From Pseudomonas sp. HAR-UPW-AIA-41 (GTDB lineage Bacteria > Pseudomonadota > Gammaproteobacteria > Pseudomonadales > Pseudomonadaceae): 64,000 bases of DNA. The DNA lies in assembly GCF_002304225.1 (NCBI RefSeq), contig NZ_NSLB01000001.1, positions 558,001-622,000 on the forward strand. The letters run 5' to 3'. Shown here one piece after another: positions 27,499-36,691 of the stretch (position 1 is its first letter; each line of letters starts with the position of its first letter). The notes below the pieces were generated by a model that was not told the DNA's origin, searched no databases, and saw only the letters and a program-made list of their open reading frames with translations. The position numbers were made by a program, and so were the translations under genes.

Positions 27499-29457
27499 AT
27501 GCGCAGTTTCAAAGACTGGCCGGTGGCCTACAAGCTGATGGTGGCACCTCTGGCTCTGGTGCTGTTGATGATGGTTCTGGGTGGGCTGTCGAGTTGGTCG
27601 ATGGAGCAGGTCGCTGGCCGGGTATCGCTGGTCAGCCGGCAGCTGGGCCCGGCATTGGAGCATACGGCCAAGGTGGTGGAGCTGATGGGGGAGCTGAAAC
27701 TCACGGTTCAGCACTATCTGCGTGCGGGGCGGCCCGAGCACGAACAGCGCTTCGACAGCCTCGATCAGCAGCTGGGCACCGCCCTTGAACAGGCTACCAA
27801 ACATCTGCGCGGGGAGCGCGAACGGCAGAATCTGGCGCAGTTGAGCAAGGATTATCAGGAATACCGAAGCCAGTTCCGTGAGCAACTGATGAGCCTGAAG
27901 CGCCGTCAGGGTGAGCAGCAGGCGGTGCTGGATGCCGAAGGCCCGAAGGTCGAGGCTGAACTGTCCGCTGCCCTGGTGGCTGCCCAGCAGAGCTTCAATC
28001 TGGATGCGGTGTTCTATGCCAGCGCGGCTATGCGCAGTCTGTTGCTGGGCAGCCAGTCGCTGTACCAGTTCCTCCAGGAGCAGCAGCCGGCGCAGTCGAA
28101 AAAGGCACTCAGCGAACTGGGCGACGCGCAAAGCAAAATCAGTGTGCTGCGTGACCGCACCAGTTCGGAAAAGACCAAGCAGGCGATGATCAATGCACTG
28201 TCCGGCCTGGATGCCTACCGTGCCGCCAGTGAGCAGATGATTGCGCTGGTCAACCAGCGGCGCCAGACCGTAGAGGCCATGGAGGTGCTCGATCAGCGCA
28301 TCGCCGAGCATATCCGCCAGCTGCAGCAGGGCGTGATGCAGGACATGGCCGGTGCCAGCCAGCAGGCCAGTGCGACGGTGGAGTCCACCAATAGCCTGTT
28401 GTGGCTGGCCGTTCTGGTCGCGTTAGCGCTGGGCGGAGGTCTGTCGTTATTGGTGGGCCGTTCGTTCAATCGCGGACTGGATGGGCTGCGGCTGACGCTG
28501 CGTGATGTGGCGGAGGGCGACGGTGACCTGACCCGGCGTCTGCCGGTCAGCACGGCCGATGACCTCGGCCAGTTGGCCCACTCCTTCAACACCTTCGCCG
28601 ACAAGATTCGCAGCACCGTGGTGGCGGTAGCCGAGTCGGTGAATACCCTGGACGATGCGGTGATGAGTCTGCGTGGCTCAGTTCAGGTTGTGCACGCCGA
28701 TGTGGATGAACAGCAGCGGGAGACGGCTGAGGTTTCCACCCAGGTGCGCGAGCTGGCCAAGCATAGCCAGGCGTTTCAACAGCAGGCGGGGGAGGCGGCG
28801 CAGCATTCGGCTGCAGCCCGGAAGGCGGCCGGCGAGGGCCAGGCCCGGGTGGACGACAACCAGACAGCCATGCAGGCGCTCGAGCAGCAGTTCGGACAAT
28901 TATCACAGGTGATCGAGACCCTGCAGAGCGACAGTGGCCAGATCGGCTCGGTGATTGGAGTGATACGTGCGATTGCTGAGCAGACCAACCTGCTGGCGCT
29001 CAACGCCGCGATCGAAGCGGCGAGAGCCGGCGAGCAGGGGCGTGGTTTCGCGGTGGTCGCCGACGAGGTGCGTTCGTTGGCCGGACGCACGCAGCAGTCA
29101 ACCTTGGAGATCGAGGCCATTATCCAGACCCTGCAACGCAATGCCCAGGCGTCACTGGAGCTGATGGTCGGCAGCCGTCATGCGCTGGAACATGCCGGAC
29201 AGTGTGCCGTCGAGACCGGGGCAACCCTCAGTCAGGTGCAGGGACTGATCGATGGCATCGACCAGTCGGTGCAGCAGATTGCCCGGCAGGCCGAGGGGCA
29301 GGCCAGTCTGGCCGCTTCGGCGGGGGCTGGTATCGAGCGCACCCAATCGATCGGCGACCGTAACCACGCAAGCCTTGGACAGGTCCTTGAAGCCAGTGCG
29401 AGCCTCGATGAACTGGAGAAGCGCCTGGGTTCACTGATCCGTCAGTTCCAGGTCTGA
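27499..29457 (+). CDS. Methyl-accepting chemotaxis protein with long helical sensor domain
   Basis: A 652-residue chemoreceptor. A transmembrane helix (about 14-34) is followed by a roughly 260-residue, almost purely helical periplasmic domain resembling helical-bimodular or PilJ-like sensors. A second helix ([21 protein letters not shown]) and a HAMP domain ([26 protein letters not shown]) come next. The signalling hairpin tip is [34 protein letters not shown]. There is no C-terminal CheR-tethering pentapeptide. ATG 27499 is preferred over an adjacent TTG. Its 3' end overlaps the convergent ceramidase-like gene by 27 bases. Ligand is unknown; helical-bimodular sensors often bind organic acids, which would fit TCA neighbours only by proximity. 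Confidence 0.85.
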   Translation: MRSFKDWPVAYKLMVAPLALVLLMMVLGGLSSWSMEQVAGRVSLVSRQLGPALEHTAKVVELMGELKLTVQHYLRAGRPEHEQRFDSLDQQLGTALEQATKHLRGERERQNLAQLSKDYQEYRSQFREQLMSLKRRQGEQQAVLDAEGPKVEAELSAALVAAQQSFNLDAVFYASAAMRSLLLGSQSLYQFLQEQQPAQSKKALSELGDAQSKISVLRDRTSSEKTKQAMINALSGLDAYRAASEQMIALVNQRRQTVEAMEVLDQRIAEHIRQLQQGVMQDMAGASQQASATVESTNSLLWLAVLVALALGGGLSLLVGRSFNRGLDGLRLTLRDVAEGDGDLTRRLPVSTADDLGQLAHSFNTFADKIRSTVVAVAESVNTLDDAVMSLRGSVQVVHADVDEQQRETAEVSTQVRELAKHSQAFQQQAGEAAQHSAAARKAAGEGQARVDDNQTAMQALEQQFGQLSQVIETLQSDSGQIGSVIGVIRAIAEQTNLLALNAAIEAARAGEQGRGFAVVADEVRSLAGRTQQSTLEIEAIIQTLQRNAQASLELMVGSRHALEHAGQCAVETGATLSQVQGLIDGIDQSVQQIARQAEGQASLAASAGAGIERTQSIGDRNHASLGQVLEASASLDELEKRLGSLIRQFQV

Positions 29458-31449
29458 GTCGGCGATCGGTACGGCCAGTGCTGGCTGCTCGCCCCGTGGA
29501 GAGATGAACAGTCGCAGCCGCTCCGGTAGGGAGGTCGGCGGGTTGTACCAGCGCGCGGCATAGTCTCTGCCCCCTAGCCATTGCACGGCGAGGTCGAAGC
29601 CCTGGTCATCCTCGGGGCGGCCTCCGCGATGCAGTGGCTGCCAACGGCCGCCCTGTTGTATCTCGATAGTGAGCAGAGGCTGGTCGAAGGCCATGTCGGC
29701 CGGTGCCTGGTCGCGCCAGCGGATTTCCCAGTAGGGCTCCTCCGGCGCGGAAGGGGTTATCCGCTGCGCCGGCCTTAACAGCCGGCGTGGCGATGGTGCG
29801 TCTCCTTGTGGCCAGAAGCGTCGGCTGGCCAGGCTGAAGTCCCGGCTGTGCGGCAGTTCGGCGAAGCTTCCACGCGCGAGCATACCCCCGAGCAGCTCGG
29901 CGCTGTGGGCCGCGAGGAAGGGAGCGGTCTGCGGGCCGTAGAGGGTGTGTCCGCCTTCGTAGTGCTGCAGGCCATATTCGGCGGAGGTGGTCACGTAGCC
30001 GGTGTAGCCGTTGGCCACGCTGCTGACTACCACCATGCCATTCTGTATGCCGGCATCTTTCAGCGTGGCGCGCATGCGTGTTTCGATCTGGCGGCCACTC
30101 ATGGTGGTGACCTCAAAGGGCAGCATGGCCCAGTAGCTGTCACCGATCTGCAGGGTTTGCAGCAGCAGGCGGTGGGGGAACTGCTCGGTGGGCAGGATCA
30201 GCGGCTGCAGCCAGGCGCCGCCGAGCCAGTGTTTGGCGCCCTGGCAGGTGTCCGTAAAGAAGGTGCGTGGCTGGCCGGGATGAATGAAGGGCAGGTACCA
30301 GATCAGCGGCGAGCGGTGCTCATGGGCGCCGGCGGCCAGTGCTGCTCCCGCAGCTGGCTTGCACAGGCGGGCCGTGCCGATCTCGGGGCGGGCCAGCACG
30401 TCCACCTCGCGCAGAGCGCTGCGCAGTGGCAGGTCATCGCGCAACTGCTTATCCAGATCGTTGAACAGTGCGAATGCCTGTTGGCCAATGGCAGTGCCCA
30501 CGCGGCGGGCCTCGGCATAGCCGATCTGTCCGGGGCGCTCGTTGGGCGCCACGTCACCGTGAGTGGCTTCGAAGGCCCCAAGCACTGGCTTGTCTGTCAG
30601 GCCATAGTGCTGCTGCACGCGCCATGCGGCTTCATTGGCGATATAGGCCCAGACATCGGCATGGTAGAAACCGGTGTCCGAGCCGATGCCGGTGCCGTGG
30701 ATGGAAAAACTGGCAAAGGCCCCGGCGGGACGGAAGGTACCGCTCGCCTCCTGAAGGTCGATGCGTACCAGCGTCAGGTCTGGGTTGATGGCCTGAAAGA
30801 GGGTGGTTGTCTTGTCGGTGACCTCAGGATTGGCCAGGTAGGGTTCCAGCGAGCGGTTGCGAGTCAGTCCCCAGACTTCACGCTGACCGACCGCAATGCG
30901 TGCCGGGCGCAGCCCGTCGCGTGCCCTGAGGACGGCCTGTTCGAGGCGGCCGGCGAGGAACTCGAACCAGTGCGGGTCGAAGCCGCCGGCATTGCTCGCG
31001 TGCAGGTTGTAGAAGTCGCTGCCGAAGTACTGGCCGGGTGCGGCGTGGGTGTGGTTGGCGGCCAGCACCAGGTTCTGCGGGGCGATCTCGCTGACCCGTG
31101 CCAGGCGTGAGGCGAGCGCGGCCTGGAGGATTTCCGAGCCGGCCAGCAGGTCGCTCTGGATCAGTACCAGTGGTTGGCCGCCCTTGGGCCTCAGATAGAA
31201 CACCCGGGCCTTCAGGCGCGTGCGGAATCCGTCGCCATTCTCGGCCCAGGTGGAGAAGCCGGCCTTGGGCAGACCCGGTGGCGGAGTGATGTCCACTTCC
31301 TGCACGGCCCCCAGCAAGACTGCTTGCTGTGCCGGCATCGGCTTGGCAGCGACGGTGGCAAAACGATAATCCAGGCGGGCAGTGCTGCACGCGCCGAGCA
31401 CTAGGCAGAGCAGGGGCAGGCAGAACGAGAGTGGGAAGAGACGGGGCAT
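29431..31449 (-). CDS. Neutral/alkaline ceramidase-fold lipoprotein lacking the catalytic serine
   Basis: A 672-residue predicted lipoprotein (signal peptide ending LVLGAC, Cys21) with the neutral ceramidase N-terminal domain. Zinc-site motifs are all present: ANHTHAAPG (His133/His135), FSIHGTGIG (His251), [12 protein letters not shown] (Glu446) and [13 protein letters not shown] (Tyr near 482-485). The nucleophile motif, GDVSPN in characterised ceramidases, reads GDVAPN here, so the Ser is Ala301. The C-terminal beta domain (about 560-672) is present. The enzyme may use zinc-bound water as nucleophile on another substrate, or may be inactive. The start at 31449 is chosen for the signal peptide; an upstream ATG adds 8 charged residues. 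Confidence 0.75.
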   Translation of the reverse strand: MPRLFPLSFCLPLLCLVLGACSTARLDYRFATVAAKPMPAQQAVLLGAVQEVDITPPPGLPKAGFSTWAENGDGFRTRLKARVFYLRPKGGQPLVLIQSDLLAGSEILQAALASRLARVSEIAPQNLVLAANHTHAAPGQYFGSDFYNLHASNAGGFDPHWFEFLAGRLEQAVLRARDGLRPARIAVGQREVWGLTRNRSLEPYLANPEVTDKTTTLFQAINPDLTLVRIDLQEASGTFRPAGAFASFSIHGTGIGSDTGFYHADVWAYIANEAAWRVQQHYGLTDKPVLGAFEATHGDVAPNERPGQIGYAEARRVGTAIGQQAFALFNDLDKQLRDDLPLRSALREVDVLARPEIGTARLCKPAAGAALAAGAHEHRSPLIWYLPFIHPGQPRTFFTDTCQGAKHWLGGAWLQPLILPTEQFPHRLLLQTLQIGDSYWAMLPFEVTTMSGRQIETRMRATLKDAGIQNGMVVVSSVANGYTGYVTTSAEYGLQHYEGGHTLYGPQTAPFLAAHSAELLGGMLARGSFAELPHSRDFSLASRRFWPQGDAPSPRRLLRPAQRITPSAPEEPYWEIRWRDQAPADMAFDQPLLTIEIQQGGRWQPLHRGGRPEDDQGFDLAVQWLGGRDYAARWYNPPTSLPERLRLFISPRGEQPALAVPIADSDLELTDQ

Positions 31450-31547
31450 GGCCGATCCTTTTTTTGGCCACACCCTACTGCAAAAGTGGAACGTTGGTAC
31501 AAGTCATTCCGGGCCAGTTTTGCCTGAGATCATGGAGCTGCTGTGGC

Positions 31548-31553
31548 TATAAT
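31548..31553 (+). promoter_or_regulatory. -10 element of the DUF599 gene promoter
   Basis: A perfect TATAAT lies 25 bases before the ATG of the DUF599 gene. No good -35 hexamer sits 16-18 bases upstream, so it may depend on an activator or be weak. Confidence 0.45.
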
Positions 31554-31577
31554 CGGCGCTCTGTCCGGAGATGTCCG

Positions 31578-32306
31578 ATGTCGTTGCTCGAACCCTACCT
31601 GATTCATCTGGCCGCGCTGGCGTGGTTCATGCTCTGCTGGATCGGCTACAGCCACTATGCGGCCTGGAAAGCCCGTTCCACGCCCTGTCTCGCGTCGGTG
31701 CTGCATTTGTACAGGCAGGACTGGATGCGCCGTCTGCTGCTGCGTGACAACCGCATTGCCGATGCCAGCGTGATTGGCAATCTGGAGCGCAATGCCTCGT
31801 TCTTCGCATCCAGCACCCTGATTATCCTGGCCGGTATTCTCACCGTGCTCGGCTCCACCGAAAGGGCGGTGTCGGTGCTGGCCGAGTTGCCGTTCGTGCA
31901 GGCGCCCAGCCGCGAGCTGTCCGAGGTCAAGCTGCTGACCTTGGCGGTGGTTTTCGTCTATGCCTTCTTCACCTTCAGCTGGTGCATGCGTCAGTACAAC
32001 TTTGCCGCGGTACTGGTCGGGGCGGCGCCCATGGTGGCCGAGCGTACGGCGAGCGAGCAGGAACGCAAGGTGTTCACCGATCGCACGGCGCGGGTGATTT
32101 CCCTGGCGGCCCACCAGTTCAACCAGGGCTTGCGGGCCTATTACTTCGGCCTGTCGATGCTGGCCTGGTTCATCCATCCCTGTCTGTTCATGCTGGCAAC
32201 CACTGGGGTCGTGCTGGTGCTCTACCGGCGTGAATTCCACTCCGATGTCCTGGAGGTCATGCTGTACACCAATGCCGGTCAGGAACCCCCGCAAAAGCTT
32301 TTTTGA
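31578..32306 (+). CDS. DUF599 family membrane protein
   Basis: A 242-residue inner-membrane protein with four predicted helices: at the N-terminus (YLIHLAALAWFMLCWIGY), near residues 78-95, near 117-137 and near 190-218. It contains the DUF599-typical NASFFASSTLIILAGILTVLG and the conserved NQGLRAYYFGLSMLAWFIHP. No function is established for the family. It is divergent from the ceramidase-fold gene and 55 bases upstream of two thioesterase genes with which it may share a transcript. Confidence 0.75.
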   Translation: MSLLEPYLIHLAALAWFMLCWIGYSHYAAWKARSTPCLASVLHLYRQDWMRRLLLRDNRIADASVIGNLERNASFFASSTLIILAGILTVLGSTERAVSVLAELPFVQAPSRELSEVKLLTLAVVFVYAFFTFSWCMRQYNFAAVLVGAAPMVAERTASEQERKVFTDRTARVISLAAHQFNQGLRAYYFGLSMLAWFIHPCLFMLATTGVVLVLYRREFHSDVLEVMLYTNAGQEPPQKLF

Positions 32307-32361
32307 GCGGCGCAAATCGCTATCATGCCCGCCCTTTTCGCACTCGCAGAGGTCATAGTCG

Positions 32362-32838
32362 ATGAGCGATAACAGCATGCTGGATCGTGCCCAGCGTTTT
32401 CTCGGTGCCTTGCGCCATTGTCAGGTGCTCGGCATGCAGGTGCACAACGTGGACAGCAGCGGGCTGACGCTGCGTCTGCCCTACAGCACACAGATCATCG
32501 GCAACCCGGAAACCGGGGTGATCCACGGTGGCGCCATCACCACGCTGATGGACACCACCTGCGGTATCTCAACCGTCTGCGTGCTGCCGGAGTTCGAGAT
32601 CTGTCCGACCCTCGATCTGCGCATCGACTACATGCGCCCGGCCGAGCCGCACAAGGACGTATTCGGTTTCGCCGAGTGCTACCGCGTCACCGAGAACGTC
32701 ATCTTCACCCGCGGCTATGCCTATCAGGATGACCCCGGCCAGCCGATTGCTCATGTGGTCGGCGCCTTCATGCGCATGGGCAAGGGCGCCCAGGGCGAGA
32801 GCGGACTGAAGCAGAACATCGACGGAGCCGGCGCATGA
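32362..32838 (+). CDS. PaaI-family hotdog thioesterase (first of a pair)
   Basis: A 158-residue hotdog-fold protein with the PaaI-type active-site segment GNPETGVIHGGAITTLMDTTCG, where the acidic/His-Gly-Gly motif binds and hydrolyses acyl-CoA thioesters. The strand CPTLDLRIDYMRPAEPHKD is typical. Substrate cannot be inferred. It overlaps the next gene, also a hotdog protein, by 4 bases (ATGA), suggesting the two subunits could form a hetero-oligomer. A -10-like TATCAT lies upstream near 32320. Confidence 0.85.
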   Translation: MSDNSMLDRAQRFLGALRHCQVLGMQVHNVDSSGLTLRLPYSTQIIGNPETGVIHGGAITTLMDTTCGISTVCVLPEFEICPTLDLRIDYMRPAEPHKDVFGFAECYRVTENVIFTRGYAYQDDPGQPIAHVVGAFMRMGKGAQGESGLKQNIDGAGA

Positions 32839-33275
32839 GCGAATTGAACATCAATGAGCTGGTCCGTGAGGCGCACGCGAGCAACAACTACGATGCGCTG
32901 ATCGAGTTGATTCCCTACGCCAGGCTGATCGGCATCGAGTGCCTGCGTCTGGGCGACGACATGGTGTTCCGTCTGCCGGCCAGCAAGGACAATATCGGCA
33001 ACCCGATTCTGCCGGCCATCCATGGCGGGGTGATCGCCGGCTTCATGGAGCATTCGGCGCTGCTGCACCTGCTGATGTTCATGGAGATTCCGCATATGCC
33101 GAAAATCATCGACTTCTCGATAGATTATCTGCGCGCCGGGCATTACCGTGACACCTTCGTGCAATGCCAGGTGTGGCGACAGGGCCGGAGGGTGGCCAAC
33201 GTCGCGATTACGGCCTGGCAGACCAACCAGACCGAGCCGATTGCCACCGCGCGGGCCCATTTCAAGGTGGACTGA
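32835..33275 (+). CDS. PaaI-family hotdog thioesterase (second of a pair)
   Basis: A 146-residue hotdog protein with SKDNIGNPILPAIHGGVIAGFMEHSALL as active-site region. IIDFSIDYLRAGHYRDTF is the matching central strand. Compared with its partner, the residue after HGG and the helix composition differ, so the two are diverged paralogues rather than a recent duplication. It is translationally coupled to the upstream gene by an ATGA overlap and followed after 42 bases by a membrane protein gene on the same strand. Confidence 0.85.
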   Translation: MSELNINELVREAHASNNYDALIELIPYARLIGIECLRLGDDMVFRLPASKDNIGNPILPAIHGGVIAGFMEHSALLHLLMFMEIPHMPKIIDFSIDYLRAGHYRDTFVQCQVWRQGRRVANVAITAWQTNQTEPIATARAHFKVD

Positions 33276-33317
33276 GTGGCCGGCCGGGCGGCAGATTTCG
33301 CTTTCAAGGACCTGTGA

Positions 33318-34556
33318 ATGGATGCGTTGCTGATTCTTGGCGGTGTGCTGATGATCCTCAGTGGCCTGGTGCTGCTGGTGACCCTGGCCTTTGGCACCAG
33401 CCTGCTGTGGGGGCTGGGCAGCCTGTTCCCACCGCTCACACTGGTCTATGTGATTCGCTACTGGAAGCGCGCACGCAAGGCGCTGGTGCTCGCCGGCATG
33501 GGCTGCATCCCCCTGGTGGTCGGGCTGGTTCAGCTGGCGCAGCACGATGCCGAGCGGCTGCAGGCCATTGTCAGCCTCGACTGGTTGAAATCCCCGCCGG
33601 CAGTTGTGCCCGAACTGAATATCCGTCTGTATGGCGAACTGCGTGGCCAGCCTTTTGCGCCCACCGAGGGTGAGCTGATCGATGGTGTGCTGAGTCTTCG
33701 CGAACGTGGCGATTTTTTCGCCAAGCGTGAAGTCAATATCCGCCTGGCTCAGCCCGTCACTGGCGAGCTGCGGGTAGATGTGTTGCCCCGGGATGCCGGT
33801 AGCTTGCCGGAAGTCGAGGTGGTCTGGCTGGATGCTGACCGTGATCTGCCTGAAGCGCGCCGGCTTAACCGCGGCTATACGCTGCACCTGGACCTCAAGC
33901 CACAGGCACCGAACAGACTGGTGGGCGATTTTCACCTGGTCATGCCCAGTGCTCTGCGCACCGCCCTCAGCGGTCAGATCGAGGTCTTTACCGATCGCTT
34001 GCGCTACCACGAGGGACAGGTCGACCGCCGGCATGACTCGCGCGATACCCTGGCCTGGGTGATCCGCGATTACCTGCAGCGCCGGGAGCAGCGCGCCGAT
34101 GTCAGCCTGTCCAGCCTGCCGCCGTTCACCCTGCCGGCGCCTACCCTCAGCCTGGAGGTGACGGCCAGAGTCGGCGAGCAGGCGCTGACCCTGCCGGTGC
34201 AGTTGCGCAAGCACGAGGGGCGCGGCTGGCAGGTGATCGGCGATAACTATCCGCCACTGGCCGAAGGCACTGTCGCCGAACCTGAGCCCAGTGCGCCGCT
34301 GGATCCGGCCGCCAGTCTCGATCCCAACGACCGCCGTATTACCTTCAGTCTGCAGCGTCTGCTGCGCGAGCCACAGCGTTATGAACAGCTGACGATGCGT
34401 GTGCAGACCCACGCCGGCAGTGTGGCCGAAGGCCGCTTTACCGGCCTCAGCCCGACCGGACGGCTGACCCTGCAACGTCAGGTCAGTGGTGCTGGTGGCG
34501 CCAGCTACCGGGTCAAGCCGGAGGATGTGCAGCAGATCGAGCTGCTCGAGCCCTGA
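33318..34556 (+). CDS. Membrane protein of unknown function, 412 residues
   Basis: The N-terminal 75 residues contain two or three hydrophobic segments (LLILGGVLMILSGLVLLVTLAFGTSLLWG; LVLAGMGCIPLVVGLVQLA). The rest is soluble and beta-rich with many Arg and Pro residues, probably periplasmic. A Pro/Ala linker (EPEPSAPLDPAASLDPNDRR) separates a last domain that ends KPEDVQQIELLEP. I do not recognise a family with known function; similar proteins are sometimes mislabelled as MFS transporters, which this topology does not support. It is the last gene before htpG and may be co-transcribed with the thioesterases. Confidence 0.65.
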   Translation: MDALLILGGVLMILSGLVLLVTLAFGTSLLWGLGSLFPPLTLVYVIRYWKRARKALVLAGMGCIPLVVGLVQLAQHDAERLQAIVSLDWLKSPPAVVPELNIRLYGELRGQPFAPTEGELIDGVLSLRERGDFFAKREVNIRLAQPVTGELRVDVLPRDAGSLPEVEVVWLDADRDLPEARRLNRGYTLHLDLKPQAPNRLVGDFHLVMPSALRTALSGQIEVFTDRLRYHEGQVDRRHDSRDTLAWVIRDYLQRREQRADVSLSSLPPFTLPAPTLSLEVTARVGEQALTLPVQLRKHEGRGWQVIGDNYPPLAEGTVAEPEPSAPLDPAASLDPNDRRITFSLQRLLREPQRYEQLTMRVQTHAGSVAEGRFTGLSPTGRLTLQRQVSGAGGASYRVKPEDVQQIELLEP

Positions 34557-34576
34557 CTACGGCTTGCCGGCCCGCC

Positions 34577-34604
34577 CTTGAAATTGCCTGCGCTGACCCC
34601 ATCT
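34577..34604 (+). promoter_or_regulatory. Sigma-32 heat-shock promoter of htpG
   Basis: CTTGAAA (34577-34583), a 13-base spacer and CCCCATCT (34597-34604) match the RpoH consensus CTTGAAA-N13/14-CCCCATNT completely. The transcript would start about 45 bases before the htpG ATG. Confidence 0.9.
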
Positions 34605-34658
34605 GCATGACATCCGCCGCCATCTCGCGGCCTGTCCTGCATGTGGAGTTAGATGACC

Positions 34659-36563
34659 ATGAGTGTGGAAACTCAAAAAGAAACCCTGGGCTTCCAGACC
34701 GAGGTGAAGCAGCTGCTGCACCTGATGATCCATTCCTTGTACTCGAACAAGGAGATCTTCCTGCGCGAGCTGATTTCCAACGCCTCGGATGCCGCTGACA
34801 AGCTGCGCTTCGAGGCGCTGGCCAAGCCGGAACTGCTCGAAGGCGGTGATCCCCTGAAGATCCGTCTGTCGTTCGACAAGGACGCCAAGACCCTGACCCT
34901 GGAAGACAATGGCATCGGCATGAACCGTGCCGAAGTGATTGCTCACCTGGGCACCATTGCCAAGTCCGGCACTGCCGACTTCCTCAAGAACCTCTCCGGC
35001 GACCAGAAGAAGGACTCCAATCTGATTGGTCAGTTTGGTGTCGGTTTCTACTCGGCCTTCATCGTTGCCGAGCAGGTCGAGGTCTTTACCCGCCGCGCCG
35101 GTGAGGCCGCCAGTGCTGGCGTGCACTGGTCGAGCAGGGGCGAGGGCGACTTCGAGGTTGCCAGCATCGACAAGCCCGAGCGCGGCACCCGTATCGTGCT
35201 GCACCTCAAGGCCGGCGAGGAGGAGTTCGCCGATGGCTGGCGCCTGCGCAACATCGTCAAGAAGTACTCCGATCACATCGGCCTGCCGATCGAGCTGCCG
35301 AAGGAATTCCATGGCGAGGAGAAGGACAAGCCGGCCGAGCCTGAGTGGGAAACTGTCAACCGCGCCAGTGCGCTGTGGACCCGTCCGCGTACCGAGGTCA
35401 AGGACGAGGAGTACCAGGAGTTCTACAAGCATGTCGGCCATGATTTCGAGAACCCGCTGTCCTGGAGCCACAACAAGGTCGAGGGCAAGCTGGAATACAC
35501 CTCGCTGCTGTACGTGCCCGGCCGTGCACCCTTCGACCTGTACCAGCGTGAAGCACCCAGGGGCCTGAAACTCTATGTGCAGCGCGTGTTCATCATGGAT
35601 CAGGCGGATCAGTTCCTGCCGCTGTACCTACGCTTCATCAAGGGTGTGGTGGACTCCAATGACCTGTCGCTGAACGTTTCCCGTGAAATCCTGCAGTCCG
35701 GGCCGGTGATCGACTCGATGAAGTCGGCGCTGACCAAGCGCGTGCTGGACATGCTGGAGAAGCTCGCCAAGGACAAGCCCGAGGACTACAAGAAGTTCTG
35801 GAAGGCCTTCGGTCAGGTGCTCAAGGAAGGTCCGGCAGAAGACTTCGCCAACAAGGAGAAGATCGCAGGTCTCTTGCGTTTTGCCTCCACGGCGGGCGAA
35901 GGCGAGGAGCAGTTGGTGTCGCTTGCGGACTACCTGGGCCGCGTCAAGGAAGGTCAGGACAAGATCTACTACCTGACCGGCGAAAGCTTCGCGCAGATCA
36001 AGAACAGCCCGCACCTGGAAGTGTTCCGCAAGAAGGGCATCGAAGTCCTGCTGCTTACCGATCGCATCGACGAGTGGCTGATGAGCTATCTCACCGAGTT
36101 CGAAGGCAAGCAACTGGTCGATGTGGCCCGTGGCGATCTGGATCTGGGCAAGCTGGACTCGGAAGAGGACAAGAAGGCTCAGGAAGAAGTTGCCAAGGCC
36201 AAGGAGGGGCTGATCGAGCGCCTCAAGGGCGCACTGGGCGAGCAGGTGGCCGAGGTTCGCGTATCCCATCGTCTGACCGACTCGCCGGCCATCCTGGCCA
36301 TCGGTGAGCAGGACCTGGGCCTGCAGATGCGCCAGATTCTGGAGGCCAGCGGGCAGAAGGTGCCGGAGTCCAAGCCGATCTTCGAAATCAATCCGGGGCA
36401 CCCGCTGATCGAGAAGCTCGACGGTGAGCCTGACGAAGACCGCTTCGTCGACCTGTCGCACATCCTCTTCGATCAGGCCGCTCTGGCCGCCGGCGACAGC
36501 CTGAAGGACCCGGCAAGCTATGTGCGCCGCCTGAACAAGCTGCTGGTGGAACTGTCCGCCTGA
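34659..36563 (+). CDS. htpG: Chaperone HtpG (bacterial Hsp90)
   Basis: The 634-residue Hsp90 has exactly the length I recall for P. aeruginosa. The N-terminal GHKL ATPase shows [27 protein letters not shown] and [14 protein letters not shown]. The middle domain has the catalytic Arg loop LNVSREILQ, and the C-terminal dimerisation domain ends [12 protein letters not shown]. It remodels client proteins together with DnaK/DnaJ. The ATG at 34659 ([15 protein letters not shown]) is preferred by homology; an in-frame ATG at 34653 adds two residues and has a tighter RBS spacing. It has its own sigma-32 promoter and terminator. Confidence 0.97.
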   Translation: MSVETQKETLGFQTEVKQLLHLMIHSLYSNKEIFLRELISNASDAADKLRFEALAKPELLEGGDPLKIRLSFDKDAKTLTLEDNGIGMNRAEVIAHLGTIAKSGTADFLKNLSGDQKKDSNLIGQFGVGFYSAFIVAEQVEVFTRRAGEAASAGVHWSSRGEGDFEVASIDKPERGTRIVLHLKAGEEEFADGWRLRNIVKKYSDHIGLPIELPKEFHGEEKDKPAEPEWETVNRASALWTRPRTEVKDEEYQEFYKHVGHDFENPLSWSHNKVEGKLEYTSLLYVPGRAPFDLYQREAPRGLKLYVQRVFIMDQADQFLPLYLRFIKGVVDSNDLSLNVSREILQSGPVIDSMKSALTKRVLDMLEKLAKDKPEDYKKFWKAFGQVLKEGPAEDFANKEKIAGLLRFASTAGEGEEQLVSLADYLGRVKEGQDKIYYLTGESFAQIKNSPHLEVFRKKGIEVLLLTDRIDEWLMSYLTEFEGKQLVDVARGDLDLGKLDSEEDKKAQEEVAKAKEGLIERLKGALGEQVAEVRVSHRLTDSPAILAIGEQDLGLQMRQILEASGQKVPESKPIFEINPGHPLIEKLDGEPDEDRFVDLSHILFDQAALAAGDSLKDPASYVRRLNKLLVELSA

Positions 36564-36583
36564 TAGTGACGCAAGCCGTGAAC

Positions 36584-36608
36584 AAAAGCCCGCCAAGTGC
36601 GGGCTTTT
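36584..36608. terminator. Terminator after htpG
   Basis: A 10-base stem AAAAGCCCGC / GCGGGCTTTT with a 5-base loop ends in four T, directly after the htpG stop. Confidence 0.9.
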
Positions 36609-36657
36609 GTGCCTCTATGGAAGTGACATGGCTGACAGGTTGATTGACGCCGACGCC

Positions 36658-36686
36658 AAGGGCGTATTAAGTCACGTGACGCCCTT
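36658..36686. repeat. Nested inverted repeats immediately upstream of the MHYT kinase gene
   Basis: AAGGGCGT (36658-36665) pairs with ACGCCCTT (36679-36686); the 13-base interval contains most of a second, perfect 10-base palindrome GTCACGTGAC (36671-36680). The outer stem is followed by TTAG and then the start codon six bases later. It could be an operator, or an mRNA hairpin that limits translation. Confidence 0.6.
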
Positions 36687-36691
36687 TTAGC

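Noticed and set aside
26071..28311. 746-codon open frame opposite sucC, sucD and the chemoreceptor
   Set aside because: It crosses a strong terminator and three real genes and has no recognisable domain.
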